Origin: Clostridia bacterium
GTDB lineage: Bacteria; Bacillota_A; Clostridia; Oscillospirales; CAG-272
Assembly: GCA_017445115.1 (NCBI GenBank)
Contig: JAFSUU010000064.1
Coordinates: 1-64,000, forward strand
DNA length: 64,000 nt
Direction of reading: 5' to 3'
Of this stretch, positions 1-8,811 are shown piece after piece; position 1 is the stretch's first letter; each line of letters opens with the position of its first letter. The translations under genes and the position numbers were made by a program. Below the pieces are notes generated by a model. It was not told where the DNA came from. It saw nothing but the letters and a program-made list of their open reading frames with translations, and did no database searches.

Positions 1-1380
1 CGTCGTATCGCTACCGTCGGACTCTGGCCCGTAAAATGTCGGCTGAAGGAGGTGATCGATTACGCCGAGAACCCGGATAAGACGACCGATCCCAAATATC
101 TTGACGACGATCTCTCTACTGTTTTGAAGTATGCAGAAAAAGATGAAAAGACAGATAAGAGGTTATTCGTTACGGGTATCAACTGTCCTAAACAGAGGGC
201 GTATGAAGCGATGATGGCAGTGAAAAGGCGATACGGGAAAATCGGAGGAACGGTCGCCTGGCATGGTTTTCAGAGCTTTGTCACTGGTGAGGTAACACCC
301 GAAGAAGCGTTTGAGATCGGCAAGGAGACCGCTCGTCGAATGTGGGGAGACAAATATCAGGTCGTCGTAACCGTTCACCTGAACACGGACAACCTTCACT
401 GTCACTTCGTTGTAAACCCGATCTCATTCAAAGACGGCAGCCGCTTTCAGAATAAGATCTACAATCACCGCCGTCTGCGCGAAATCTCCGACGAGGTCTG
501 CCGTGAGCACGGGAAATCCGTTCTTGAAAACAGCAATTTCTACGGCGGAAAGAGCAGAGACGATTACTGGGCTGAAAAGCGTGGTAAGGAAACTCACCGA
601 AGTATGCTGAGGGCGAACGTTAAATACTGCCTGCGATATTCAAACTCACCTGAAATGTTTATCGAACAGCTGAAAGGATTAGGATACTCCTTCGACCGCA
701 CCCGTATGTCCGTTCGCGCAAAAGGTTGGCAGCGAAGCGTCCGTCTCTCCTCTATCGGTTATACCACAGAACGTATAAACGAAGAATTGCGTCAAAACCA
801 AAAGAACGGCAATTTCTATATCGTCGTTCGCGGACACCGCCCTTACAAGCCGACAAGATACCCGCTTCTCAGCGTTTTGAATCAACTGGATTTTTCAATC
901 TCTCACAGTTATGACACCGCGACTGTACTTGTCGACGCCATATTGTATATCATCATCGCCGTTTACGACCTTTTAGATACCGTGATGAAAAACGCAATCC
1001 TGCTATCTCCGGAAGCTCGTCATTTGGAGAGTGATTTGAAGCAGTACGTCTTCGACTACCGTTTTATGCAGAAGAACGACCTTCACACCGTAACAGAACT
1101 CGAAAAGTATATCTCAGATACACAAACACAGATCACCGAACTTGAACACAAGAGGAATTTGCTTCGCAACAAGGTCCGCAGAGAGCGCGATCCAAAGGTT
1201 CTTGAAGAAAACAAAGCAGCCCGTTCTGAAATAACGAAAGAGCATATAGAGCCGCTTCGCAAAGATCTCAAGCGCGCCAAACGGATATTGGAAGAGTCCC
1301 CTCATCTATATGAACTGCTAAGACAGGAACGCGCCCTCGAAATTGAGGCAAGAGAGCGTTCAAAAGAATACTCAAGATAG
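1..1380 (+). CDS. Relaxase/mobilization nuclease, 5' end outside window
   Basis: Relaxase that would nick and attach to the transfer origin of an integrative mobilizable or conjugative element. The reading frame is open from base 1 and encodes GLWPVKCRLKEVIDYAENP, the typical N-terminal block of these relaxases, so the GTG at 52 is internal and the true start lies upstream. The metal-binding histidine cluster is visible as VHLNTDNLHCHFVV, followed by the nuclease core. The C-terminal ~120 residues are charged and predicted coiled coil. It is followed after 23 bases by a ParB-like gene, then by xis and int, which fits the end of a mobile element. Family assignment is secure; the exact Mob class is not. 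Confidence 0.9.
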   Translation, partial: RRIATVGLWPVKCRLKEVIDYAENPDKTTDPKYLDDDLSTVLKYAEKDEKTDKRLFVTGINCPKQRAYEAMMAVKRRYGKIGGTVAWHGFQSFVTGEVTPEEAFEIGKETARRMWGDKYQVVVTVHLNTDNLHCHFVVNPISFKDGSRFQNKIYNHRRLREISDEVCREHGKSVLENSNFYGGKSRDDYWAEKRGKETHRSMLRANVKYCLRYSNSPEMFIEQLKGLGYSFDRTRMSVRAKGWQRSVRLSSIGYTTERINEELRQNQKNGNFYIVVRGHRPYKPTRYPLLSVLNQLDFSISHSYDTATVLVDAILYIIIAVYDLLDTVMKNAILLSPEARHLESDLKQYVFDYRFMQKNDLHTVTELEKYISDTQTQITELEHKRNLLRNKVRRERDPKVLEENKAARSEITKEHIEPLRKDLKRAKRILEESPHLYELLRQERALEIEARERSKEYSR

Positions 1381-1403
1381 AAGAATGAAGGTAATACGAA
1401 AAA

Positions 1404-2279
1404 ATGAAAACAGCAAAACCCAAGGCGCCGGTCATCATACCGGTTGATAATATCGTTCCCTTTGAGGGACACCCTTACAAGGTACTGGATGACGACAGCA
1501 TGAATGAGCTTACAGAATGCGTACAGGAAAGCGGCATTCTGGAGCCGCTTACCGTGCGTCCTCTTGAAAACACAGAGAATTACGAGATAATATCCGGACA
1601 CCGCCGCTACCGTGCGGCACAAAAGGCAGGGCTCACCGAAGTCCCTGCCTTTATTCGTGTCGTCAGCCGTGACGAGGCGGCGATAATGCTCGTGGACAGC
1701 AATCTTCACCGCGAGAGGATATTACCGTCGGAGAAAGCGTTTGCTTATAAGTTGAAATATGAAGCTTTGAAATCACAAGGAAAACGCTCCGACCTAACTT
1801 CGTCGCAAGTTGCGACAAAGTTAGATACCGCCGCTGAAGTCGGCAGTGAATCGGGCGAAAGCCGTGATACCGTTTACCGCTATATCCGTCTAACCAATTT
1901 GATACCTGAACTGCTTGATATGATGGATGAAGGAAAGATCGCCTTTTCAGTAGGTGTTGAACTGTCTTTTCTTGACGAGAAACATCAGTACGACGTATTG
2001 GAGTCTATGAGAATGAATGACTGCACTCCTTCCTATTCTCAGGCGGTCCGTATGCACAAAGCGGCAAGAGCGGAAAGCATAAACCCCGATGAGATCCAAG
2101 AAATACTGCAGGAAGAGAAAGCAAATCAAAAGATGACCATGAAGATCCCGTTTGAGCGTATCAGAAAGATCGTTCCTTTTGAATTTGATTCAAAGGAAGC
2201 GGAGGACTACGTTGTGAAAGCTCTAGAGTATTATCACAGGTTTTTGATCAAACAAAGAGAAAGAGAAAATGAAAGGTAA
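1404..2279 (+). CDS. ParB/Spo0J-like partition protein of mobile element
   Basis: 291-residue ParB-family DNA-binding protein. The N-terminal ParB/Srx-like domain contains ISGHRRYRAAQKAG, the GHRR-type nucleotide-binding box, and LVDSNLHRERILPSEKA, followed by a helix-turn-helix region (YRYIRLTNLIPELLDMMDEG). The C-terminus (KIPFERIRKIVPFEFDSKEAEDYVVKALEYY) matches ParB proteins of Clostridial ICEs. It lies between relaxase and xis in the same direction. Likely role (inference): element stability or transfer-gene control. A 31-bp near-perfect palindrome lies inside its coding sequence at 1794-1824, where relatives have a variable linker. Confidence 0.88.
   Translation: MKTAKPKAPVIIPVDNIVPFEGHPYKVLDDDSMNELTECVQESGILEPLTVRPLENTENYEIISGHRRYRAAQKAGLTEVPAFIRVVSRDEAAIMLVDSNLHRERILPSEKAFAYKLKYEALKSQGKRSDLTSSQVATKLDTAAEVGSESGESRDTVYRYIRLTNLIPELLDMMDEGKIAFSVGVELSFLDEKHQYDVLESMRMNDCTPSYSQAVRMHKAARAESINPDEIQEILQEEKANQKMTMKIPFERIRKIVPFEFDSKEAEDYVVKALEYYHRFLIKQRERENER
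1794..1824. repeat. 31-bp interrupted palindrome inside parB-like gene
   Basis: CTAACTT-c-GTCGCAA-g-TTGCGAC-a-AAGTTAG. The arms are perfectly complementary apart from the single pair 1801/1817. It is translated as part of the linker between the ParB core and the HTH. It may be a binding site for the ParB-like protein itself or an RNA hairpin; the sequence alone cannot decide. Confidence 0.6.
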
Positions 2280-2291
2280 GGAGGTGTGGTG

Positions 2292-2486
2292 TTGATTATG
2301 ACTGAAGAAGATAAGAATATGATGCAGTTTATCGGAACAAAGGAGATCGCCGAACTTATGGGCTGTTCGGTTCCGGTGGCAAGACAGATAATGAGAAGAA
2401 AGGACTTTCCTCTTGTTATGTGCGGTAAAAATCTCAAGGTAATGAAATCTGAATTTATCAAGTGGGCGTCGGTAAGAAGAGTCTGA
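2292..2486 (+). CDS. Excisionase-like small HTH protein
   Basis: About 64 residues with an MerR/excisionase-type winged helix: GTKEIAELMGCSVPVARQIM followed by KDFPLVMCGKNLKVMKSEFIKWAS, the usual helix-turn-helix plus wing of Xis/AlpA-like proteins. It would direct the integrase toward excision. AAGGAGG at 2278-2284 overlaps the parB stop and sits 7 bases before TTG 2292, which I prefer. ATG 2298 (13 bases) is the alternative, and GTG 2286 is too close to the RBS. A terminator separates it from int. Confidence 0.75.
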   Translation: MIMTEEDKNMMQFIGTKEIAELMGCSVPVARQIMRRKDFPLVMCGKNLKVMKSEFIKWASVRRV

Positions 2487-2501
2487 GAACACATTCGCAA
2501 A

Positions 2502-2543
2502 CGGCACGGCTATTCGTCAAAATAGCCGTGCCGAAATATTTTT
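2502..2543 (+). terminator. Hairpin terminator between xis-like gene and int
   Basis: 13-bp perfect stem CGGCACGGCTATT / AATAGCCGTGCCG with a six-base loop, followed by AAATATTTTT. It would separate transcription of the mobilization genes from the integrase. Confidence 0.75.
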
Positions 2544-2561
2544 ACGAAAGGAATAAATGAT

Positions 2562-3761
2562 ATGTCAAAAAAGAATAAACGTCTCAATGGAGACGGGAGC
2601 TTCTCGTGGATTGAAAGCAAGCAGAAATGGATGTATAAAATCACGCTGTCTGGAAAGTACGATGAAAATGGAAAGCCGGTAAGGATTGCTGTTTACGGAA
2701 AAACTCAGAGTGAGTGCAGAAAGAAAGCGCAAGAAAAGATAAACTATTACGAAACCGGAACTCCCTGCTCTGCCGAAGATATTACAATAACTCAGCTTGC
2801 AAAAACGATATGCAAAGATAAGTTAAATGACGGAACAATACAGAAACAGAGCTACGCAAGAGATATTGAAACGATAAAACGGCTTGCTCCGATCGGCAAT
2901 ACACTGGTATCGAAAGCAACTCCACTCCAATTAAAGAATTTTCTTGTATCTCAAAGATCTTACTCTAACTCAATCATAAAAAAGATATATCAAATGCTCG
3001 GAAGGGTGTTCCGTGAAGCGTTGGCGCTCGAGATAATATCTAAAAACCCGATGCTTAGTGTAAAACTCCCACGCTCTTCACAACCCAAAATTGAAGTCAG
3101 AGCGTTGACCGTTGATGAACAGAAAAAGCTTGTCGATGTACTTCTTCATGAAGATATACGATATTCGGAGCCGATGCTGCTCTCACTGTATACCGGGATG
3201 AGAATGGGAGAAGTCCTCGCTCTCCAAGTATGCGATATTGATTTCAGAACGAAAGTCATTCACATCTGCAAAACCATTTCAAGAGATGAAAAAGGAAATC
3301 CTTTTGTTAATCTCCAGACAAAGACCGATGCCGGTATGAGAGATCTGAGAGTTGGCGAAGAGATATGCTCATTCTTGCGTACTTGCATAGGAGATAAAAC
3401 GAACAACGATTATCTGTTTACCAACAAAGGTAGTTTAATAAGTACTTGCAGCGTTAATATTCAATTCTCGTCAGCAGTAAAGAAGTATGATGTACTGACA
3501 AAGATAAACGGAAAGAAAGTGACTCTCCATTCTCTTCGTCATACCTATGCTACAAGATGCATCGAAAGTGGTATGCAAGCTAAAGTCCTTCAGCATCGCC
3601 TCGGTCACACTGATATTCAAATCACTTATAACATTTACGGCGATGTATTTGAAATGTTTGAAACTGATAATATTTTCAAAGCAGATGAATATTTCAACAG
3701 TATAGGTATATCGCTGAACGCCAAGAAGGAAGAAAAAAAGCCGAATTGCAAGACCGCTTGA
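2562..3761 (+). CDS. Tyrosine recombinase (Tn916-type integrase)
   Basis: 399-residue site-specific recombinase that would integrate and excise the element. It has an N-terminal arm-binding domain (about residues 10-70), an SAM-like core-binding domain (about 75-170) and a catalytic domain (about 180-375). Visible catalytic residues are Arg214 in TGMRMGE, His323 and Arg326 in HSLRHTYA, His349 in LGHTD and the nucleophile, probably Tyr359 in NIYGDV. The ATG follows AAAGGAAT at normal spacing. The gene is the last of the relaxase-parB-xis-int cluster, so the element end is expected just downstream. Confidence 0.93.
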   Translation: MSKKNKRLNGDGSFSWIESKQKWMYKITLSGKYDENGKPVRIAVYGKTQSECRKKAQEKINYYETGTPCSAEDITITQLAKTICKDKLNDGTIQKQSYARDIETIKRLAPIGNTLVSKATPLQLKNFLVSQRSYSNSIIKKIYQMLGRVFREALALEIISKNPMLSVKLPRSSQPKIEVRALTVDEQKKLVDVLLHEDIRYSEPMLLSLYTGMRMGEVLALQVCDIDFRTKVIHICKTISRDEKGNPFVNLQTKTDAGMRDLRVGEEICSFLRTCIGDKTNNDYLFTNKGSLISTCSVNIQFSSAVKKYDVLTKINGKKVTLHSLRHTYATRCIESGMQAKVLQHRLGHTDIQITYNIYGDVFEMFETDNIFKADEYFNSIGISLNAKKEEKKPNCKTA

Positions 3762-3769
3762 GCACTTCG

Positions 3770-3802
3770 CGCCGCTCCAAAATCCGGAGCGGCGTATCTA
3801 TT
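3770..3802 (+). terminator. Terminator of integrase gene
   Basis: 9-bp stem CGCCGCTCC / GGAGCGGCG with a seven-base loop starting 9 bases after the int stop, followed by TATCTATTTT. Confidence 0.7.
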
Positions 3803-3849
3803 TTCAAAATATCCGTTGGTATACTATTGGTATACTCGATTTTGAAAAT
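3800..3849. repeat. Inverted and direct repeats, candidate att region
   Basis: An 11-bp inverted pair, ATTTTCAAAAT (3800-3810) and ATTTTGAAAAT (3839-3849), encloses two direct copies of TTGGTATACT (3816-3825 and 3827-3836). Arm-type and core repeats just downstream of a tyrosine integrase gene are expected at an element end. The opposite end is outside the window, so the core cannot be defined. Confidence 0.4.
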
Positions 3850-3904
3850 CCTATAACCACGGGCTTTATCGGCGAAATAATCCAGTCACTCCGACCAAAA
3901 AATC

Positions 3905-3950
3905 CGTCGGCAATAGCCGACGTATTTTTTATCCATTGCGAAAGCAATGG
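3905..3950. terminator. Two adjacent hairpins before the esterase gene
   Basis: CGTCGGC-aata-GCCGACG (3905-3922) is followed by a T-rich run, typical of a terminator. Directly after it is CCATTGC-gaaa-GCAATGG (3933-3950), a GNRA-loop hairpin. They mark the chromosomal side of the element boundary and isolate the downstream gene. Confidence 0.6.
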
Positions 3951-4030
3951 TTATTGAAATCGTCACGTCTTTAAGGTATAATTATCTTATCAATAACGAA
4001 AGGAGCGCGGCGCGTCACCGCAATACCGGT

Positions 4031-5029
4031 ATGAAACTTGACAAATTATTTTGCGACGGGATCGTTTTTGCGGAAGAAAAGCCGGTGCGCGTTTTCGGCG
4101 AAGGCGAAGAGAAAGTTGCAGTCAGGCTTTGCGGCGCCGAAGCGGAAGCCGCAAGCAGTAACGGGCGCTGGGTCGCCGAGCTTCCCCCGATGAGCGCGGG
4201 CGGACCTTACGAGCTTGAAGTGACCTGCGGCGGCGTGACTGAGATCATAAAAGACGTTTATATCGGAAAAGTATATCTCGTCGCCGGTCAGTCGAACGCC
4301 GAGTTTCAACTTAATTCCTCGAGCGAACCGAAATCGGATTATAAAGACGACGGTCTGCTTCGGAACTTCTTTGTCCGGCGCCCGTGGTTTGAGGGCGATC
4401 CGTTCGATCCCGGTGAGGGGTGGCTTCCGGCAAAAACAGGCTCAGTCGGCGCCTGGTCGGCGATAGCGTATCTTGCGGGACGCGAGACGCGACGCCTTAC
4501 AAACAAAGCAGTCGGCGTCATCACCTGCGCGCAAGGCGCGTCGATAATCGAATCCTGGCTGCCGCGCGACGCCGCACGTGTATTTACGCTTAGCAAAGAA
4601 AAGCTTATGGCGGACCATTTCGACCCCGAGTATTCCGCGTGGAACAAGGACGGCGTGATATTTGACGAAATGCTCTCAAAACTGTTTCCGTTTTCTTTGA
4701 ACGGCGTTATCTGGTATCAGGGCGAGAGCGACACGACGACGTATGAGGGCGAGATCTACGACGAAGAGCTTCTCCGTTTTATAAAAACTGTCAGAGAAGG
4801 CGTTTTCGACCCGGCTCTTCCCTTCGCCGTCATACAGATCGCCGATTACGACGGAAGGCGCGAAGACGACCCGGACGGCTGGACGTCGATCCAGGCGGCA
4901 CAAGAGCGCGCGGTCGGAAGAGACGCGAACGCCTCGCTCATTGTATCGAAAGACGTGTGCGAGAGCGGATATATCCACCCGACAAAGAAGACCGAGCTTT
5001 CGATAAGAGCCGCAAAGGCGCTCGTATAA
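4031..5029 (+). CDS. Sialate O-acetylesterase family (SGNH-type) protein
   Basis: 332-residue carbohydrate esterase of the SASA family, which deacetylates O-acetylated sialic acids or related glycans. Visible motifs are YLVAGQSNAEF (block I nucleophile Ser in GQSN), IWYQGESDT, and a late GYIHPTKK carrying the catalytic His. An N-terminal beta-sandwich segment precedes the esterase core. No signal peptide is seen, so a cytoplasmic enzyme is likely. I start it at ATG 4031: the frame extends upstream through the hairpins at 3933-3950 without a credible start, although AAAGGAG at 3999 is farther than ideal. Substrate is inferred from the family only. Confidence 0.8.
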   Translation: MKLDKLFCDGIVFAEEKPVRVFGEGEEKVAVRLCGAEAEAASSNGRWVAELPPMSAGGPYELEVTCGGVTEIIKDVYIGKVYLVAGQSNAEFQLNSSSEPKSDYKDDGLLRNFFVRRPWFEGDPFDPGEGWLPAKTGSVGAWSAIAYLAGRETRRLTNKAVGVITCAQGASIIESWLPRDAARVFTLSKEKLMADHFDPEYSAWNKDGVIFDEMLSKLFPFSLNGVIWYQGESDTTTYEGEIYDEELLRFIKTVREGVFDPALPFAVIQIADYDGRREDDPDGWTSIQAAQERAVGRDANASLIVSKDVCESGYIHPTKKTELSIRAAKALV

Positions 5030-5034
5030 AAAAC

Positions 5035-5061
5035 AAGGCACTGCTTTTCGCAGTGCCTTTT
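5035..5061. terminator. Bidirectional terminator
   Basis: AAGGCACTGC-ttttc-GCAGTGCCTT with A and T runs on either side, between the convergent esterase and EAL genes. Confidence 0.85.
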
Positions 5062-5079
5062 GATATTCTTTATATTTCG

Positions 5080-6990
5080 TTATTCCGCCTTCTGCAGAAA
5101 TTCCCTGAGCTGTTCTATCGGCACGGGGCGCGAATACTTGTATCCCTGCAGATACGAAGCGGACATATCCTGACAGCGCTTTTCGTCCACGTCTGTTTCA
5201 ACGCCTTCATACAGGATGGAATATTCCATATCCTTGAAGATATGCGCCAGATTTTCGACGATCCTTCCCGCACGGTCGCCCGTTCCGCTCGCGATCACGA
5301 GAGATCTGTCGAACTTGATGATGTCGAAGGGCAGCTCCATTATCTTCTGCATATTGGAATAGCCTGTCCCGAAGTCGTCAAGATAGAACTGGATGCCTTT
5401 GTCGCGAAGCTCCTCGACCTTTTCCTTCATTATCATAAAGTCCGCTTCGCTGCTGGACTCCGTGAGTTCTATCGCGATCTTATCGCCGGATATGCTGTTG
5501 CCGTCGATTATCTTTGTGATATCTTCGCAAAAATCTTTGTCCTTGAGTTCAAGTGCCGAAACGTTCACGCTTATACGTTCGATACTGTATCCTTCCTCGA
5601 TAAGCTTTCGTATCTCGCGGCAGGTCTTGTTGAGTATGATCTCCGTCAGCACGTGGATAAATCCGTGGCTTTCCGCAAGCGGTATGAACTCGTCCGGATA
5701 TACTATTCCCGTCCTCTCAAGGTCAAGACGCATAAGAGCTTCCGCGGTGTCAAACTTGAAGGCTTTGAGATTGAACACCGGCTGACAGAATGCGAGCACA
5801 CGCGGATCGTCCACGTCACACTTCTTGAAAATATCCGTCAGTTCGCGAAGGATATACTCTTCTCTGTTGTAACGCTCAATGTTCTCAGAGCTCACTCTGC
5901 AGACGGTATTTTCCGGCTGAGAGTTTACAACGCTCTTAATGAGGCTGGCATATTCGTTTCTGCGGCTTATCTCATCATTAGACTCGCCGACTACTATTTT
6001 GTACGGCAGATGAAGCCTTTGATACTGCTCTTCAAAGTTTGCAAGTATCCTTTCGATCCGCTTTTCATAATCGGGATTGTACTGTTTCGGAGCTACCAGT
6101 ACCACGTGACCGTTGCTCAGCTGGAACAAGACGCCTTTTTTGAAATATTTTGCGGAAAATTTTCTGGCGAGCCGGCTTAGTTCCTCGGGAAACTCTTTTC
6201 CTTCTTCATCGAAATCCGGCAGAAGAAGGCTGAGGAAAACGAACTCCGACTTTTTACCGTACATATTCCGCACCATTTCTTCCATCGCCCTGATGTCGAC
6301 AGTCCCGAGCGTTACGCTGTACGGATTGGAATGCATGATATACAGCATGGCGATCGTAGGGAAGACGAACGTCATCGTCGTCAGCGAAGACTGATTCAGA
6401 GCCAGCTGTATGAAACGAATTGCTACGGAAACGATCATTGTCCCGTAAAAGCCGTAAAGGATACGCTTGTAAACAAGATGTCTGATCTGAGTCATAAGGA
6501 TCGCAAGCAAAGCGATGAACAGAATATAACCGATCACGAATACATTACTTCTGCCTGTGACCGTTCCGTCTTCGGCGATACGGAAGCCCGTGCCGGTCAA
6601 CGAAAGGATAACGTCGATACCGACGGTCACGGTAAACAGCGTGACGGCGATGATTGCAACGGCTCTCGCTTTTTTATGTTCCATACCTGAGGCCTGAGTC
6701 GTATACAGTGCGAACAGAAACAGAACGTCGAGCAAAAGCATCTGATATACAACGCGAAGCACATATATCAGAGCAACAGGTGAAGAATCACCTTTTGCAA
6801 GCAGAAAATGATAGAGGATATTGACCAGCGCGGCGACCGTCAAAGAAGCGATCACGTTGAGAAAAACGTGAAAACTGCGTGTCCTGACAACGTAAGCCGT
6901 CGAAAGCAGAATAACGATGACCGCGCAAATGGCGATAACGCCAACGTCGCCCGCGATATTGTAATTATCGAAAAGGTCAACTTGCAGCAT
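5080..6990 (-). CDS. Membrane EAL-domain c-di-GMP phosphodiesterase
   Basis: 636-residue protein with about seven N-terminal transmembrane segments (first ~210 residues), a degenerate GGDEF-like region without the GGDEF signature, and a C-terminal EAL domain. The EAL motif (EALMR, near residue 417), ELTES, DDFGTGYS, KFDRSL and EGVET are all present, so the phosphodiesterase should be active and degrade cyclic di-GMP. I start at ATG 6990 because AAGGAG lies about 12 bases upstream; the longer reading frame to 7035 would place the RBS inside the gene. It stands alone, facing the SASA gene across a shared terminator. Confidence 0.9.
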   Translation of the reverse strand: MLQVDLFDNYNIAGDVGVIAICAVIVILLSTAYVVRTRSFHVFLNVIASLTVAALVNILYHFLLAKGDSSPVALIYVLRVVYQMLLLDVLFLFALYTTQASGMEHKKARAVAIIAVTLFTVTVGIDVILSLTGTGFRIAEDGTVTGRSNVFVIGYILFIALLAILMTQIRHLVYKRILYGFYGTMIVSVAIRFIQLALNQSSLTTMTFVFPTIAMLYIMHSNPYSVTLGTVDIRAMEEMVRNMYGKKSEFVFLSLLLPDFDEEGKEFPEELSRLARKFSAKYFKKGVLFQLSNGHVVLVAPKQYNPDYEKRIERILANFEEQYQRLHLPYKIVVGESNDEISRRNEYASLIKSVVNSQPENTVCRVSSENIERYNREEYILRELTDIFKKCDVDDPRVLAFCQPVFNLKAFKFDTAEALMRLDLERTGIVYPDEFIPLAESHGFIHVLTEIILNKTCREIRKLIEEGYSIERISVNVSALELKDKDFCEDITKIIDGNSISGDKIAIELTESSSEADFMIMKEKVEELRDKGIQFYLDDFGTGYSNMQKIMELPFDIIKFDRSLVIASGTGDRAGRIVENLAHIFKDMEYSILYEGVETDVDEKRCQDMSASYLQGYKYSRPVPIEQLREFLQKAE

Positions 6991-7061
6991 TAGTCCTGGT
7001 CTCTCCTTATGCAAAGTTTTGACAATTCGCACCATTTTGCAAACAAATATATAATTATTTT

Positions 7062-7092
7062 ATCATATATTTACAAAAAATTCAAGCGTCAA
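7062..7092 (-). promoter_or_regulatory. Possible promoter of the EAL gene
   Basis: On the minus strand TTGACG (7087-7092) is followed after 19 bases by TATGAT in a very AT-rich stretch 70 bases upstream of the start. The spacing is long, so this is tentative. Confidence 0.35.
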
Positions 7093-7184
7093 AAGCATTT
7101 TTTATAAAAACTATTATCACTCTTTGGAAACGTGCGTGACCGTCAGTAAAACGATCGGCAAAAATACGGAAGGCAGCAATGTAA

Positions 7185-7212
7185 AAAAGGCGCTGTTAAA
7201 ACAGCGTCTTTT
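7185..7212 (-). terminator. Terminator after SPOCS gene
   Basis: GCGCTGTT-aa-AACAGCGT stem flanked by A/T runs, just past the stop of the minus-strand gene at 7220. Confidence 0.7.
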
Positions 7213-7219
7213 CCGTTTG

Positions 7220-8737
7220 TCATACTATTATCACAGGTTTCCCCTTTTCAGCCGTATCGCCGTCGAAAGAATTGTTCTTATAAAGCTTCACACGGTCGGC
7301 ACGGTATTTTTTTGAGACGTTCCATACGTCTTCGTCCTTTTCCGGATAATATACCTTTATGCAGGGGGACGCACCGTCGGCAGTCGATTCGCCGAGTTTT
7401 ATAGTCGAAAGCATTTTGACCTTGCGTTTTTTGCAGAGCGAATAAGTTACTGTCACAGGGCACGACGCCTCGATGACGTTGCCTGAGATCTTCACCGCCG
7501 CGTCTCCCGGCGAGCAGGTGACCATTCCGCGAATATCCTGCACCGAGATACCCTCCGGAGCCTCGGCAATTTCTACGCGAAGCGGCATTTCGATCTCCTG
7601 AGCAAAGATCTCGCCGCCAGAATTCATAAGAGCTCTGACTTTCACCGTACCCGCCGCCGCGAGCTCTCCGTCGATTATCGACAGCGAAGACTGGCATGAT
7701 GCCGGAGACACGTCGAGAAGGACCGCGTCCCCGGACTGTACTTTCAGCTCCGCGGAACCCTCGACATCAACTCGTTTGACGCCGAACGCGATCATCTCCG
7801 GGACTTCCAGATCTCGGTATTCGTTTTCAGATTCATAATCGGTCGAATACGCATCGGTGCAGACGCTTGAGTCGTCGCTCGCACTCGCTTCCGCTTCGAG
7901 GTCATATTCGACGCTGACGTTGAATTTTCCGCCGTCCGAGTCTGACGGAGTGACACTCACCGAAGCCACCCTTCCCCATGCGCAAGCGTCTGTCAAGGGA
8001 ACGTCGCTTTCAACCGGGACCACGGTTTCAAACGGAATAGCGCACGTTCCTCTCGAGTAACCGTCCTCTGTGGAAAATACGCATTTTACGTTGACCGTTC
8101 CCGTCACTCTTACGCCTCCGTCTGTAACTGAAGCGCCGGTGACGTTAAGAGTGCCGTCGCAAAGGATCGCTTTTGCGCCGTCTTTTGCCGTCATTTCTCC
8201 CGATACGCTCTCCGTTGTACTGCCGCGTCGCCTTACGACGCACGAGATCTCCTCCGTCAAGCGCTCGATCCCGAGACCTGAATCGGAAACGACTCTTCCA
8301 TCTTTGTCGAGGACCGTATCGTCGTGTTCGACGGTATCGTCTCCGGTCACGTGAAATCTTAGTTTGCTCTTGATATTGAGGCTCCTCGGCCCCGTTGCAC
8401 GGCACGTCACACCCTCGAGCTGAGTGTCGACAAAGATCCCGTCCGTTCCGTTTGCAGGCGATGAAAGCGCAGTATCGGCGGAATATTCCGCGACAAGCGG
8501 CGCAGATGACAGCGCGCCGTCATCTCCCGCATACACGACGTTATATGAGAGAGTGCCGTCAAGTTCAAGCGCGCCGCCGTTCAGAAATTTGCCCTCCGGA
8601 AGCGCGGACGCGGTGACGTACAGCAGCCTCTTTATCTCCGGCATATAATCCGGGAGCGTAAAGTCATTCGAGACGTCGCTCCCGAACGAAGTATCAAACC
8701 TGATGACGGAGATGTTGTCTGTTCCGCCTGTATTCAT
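7220..8737 (-). CDS. SPOCS (DUF3794) spore morphogenesis protein, SipL-like
   Basis: 505-residue protein with repeated SPOCS (DUF3794) domains. The N-terminus (FTLPDYMPEIKRLLYV) is the characteristic SPOCS block. The last ~50 residues (YYPEKDEDVWNVSKKYRADRVKLYKNN) look like a LysM-type domain. This architecture matches SipL of Clostridia, which binds SpoIVA during coat assembly, and so points to an endospore former. The RBS AGGTAAAA precedes ATG 8737. It is monocistronic with its own terminator. Exact orthology to SipL rather than a paralogue is not provable from sequence alone. Confidence 0.85.
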   Translation of the reverse strand: MNTGGTDNISVIRFDTSFGSDVSNDFTLPDYMPEIKRLLYVTASALPEGKFLNGGALELDGTLSYNVVYAGDDGALSSAPLVAEYSADTALSSPANGTDGIFVDTQLEGVTCRATGPRSLNIKSKLRFHVTGDDTVEHDDTVLDKDGRVVSDSGLGIERLTEEISCVVRRRGSTTESVSGEMTAKDGAKAILCDGTLNVTGASVTDGGVRVTGTVNVKCVFSTEDGYSRGTCAIPFETVVPVESDVPLTDACAWGRVASVSVTPSDSDGGKFNVSVEYDLEAEASASDDSSVCTDAYSTDYESENEYRDLEVPEMIAFGVKRVDVEGSAELKVQSGDAVLLDVSPASCQSSLSIIDGELAAAGTVKVRALMNSGGEIFAQEIEMPLRVEIAEAPEGISVQDIRGMVTCSPGDAAVKISGNVIEASCPVTVTYSLCKKRKVKMLSTIKLGESTADGASPCIKVYYPEKDEDVWNVSKKYRADRVKLYKNNSFDGDTAEKGKPVIIV

Positions 8738-8811
8738 AAGTATTTTACCTCCAAACGCATTTTTATATCATTATATTAATGCATTCGGAAGAGTATTCTC
8801 AAAATGAGAGT

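Noticed and set aside
3816..3836. TTGGTATACT direct repeats as a promoter pair
   Set aside because: No matching second promoter boxes at proper spacing; integrase arm-type sites are more plausible.
4957..6180. 407-codon plus-strand frame opposite the EAL gene
   Set aside because: It is fully antisense to a conserved EAL-domain gene and has no start signal or homology I can see.
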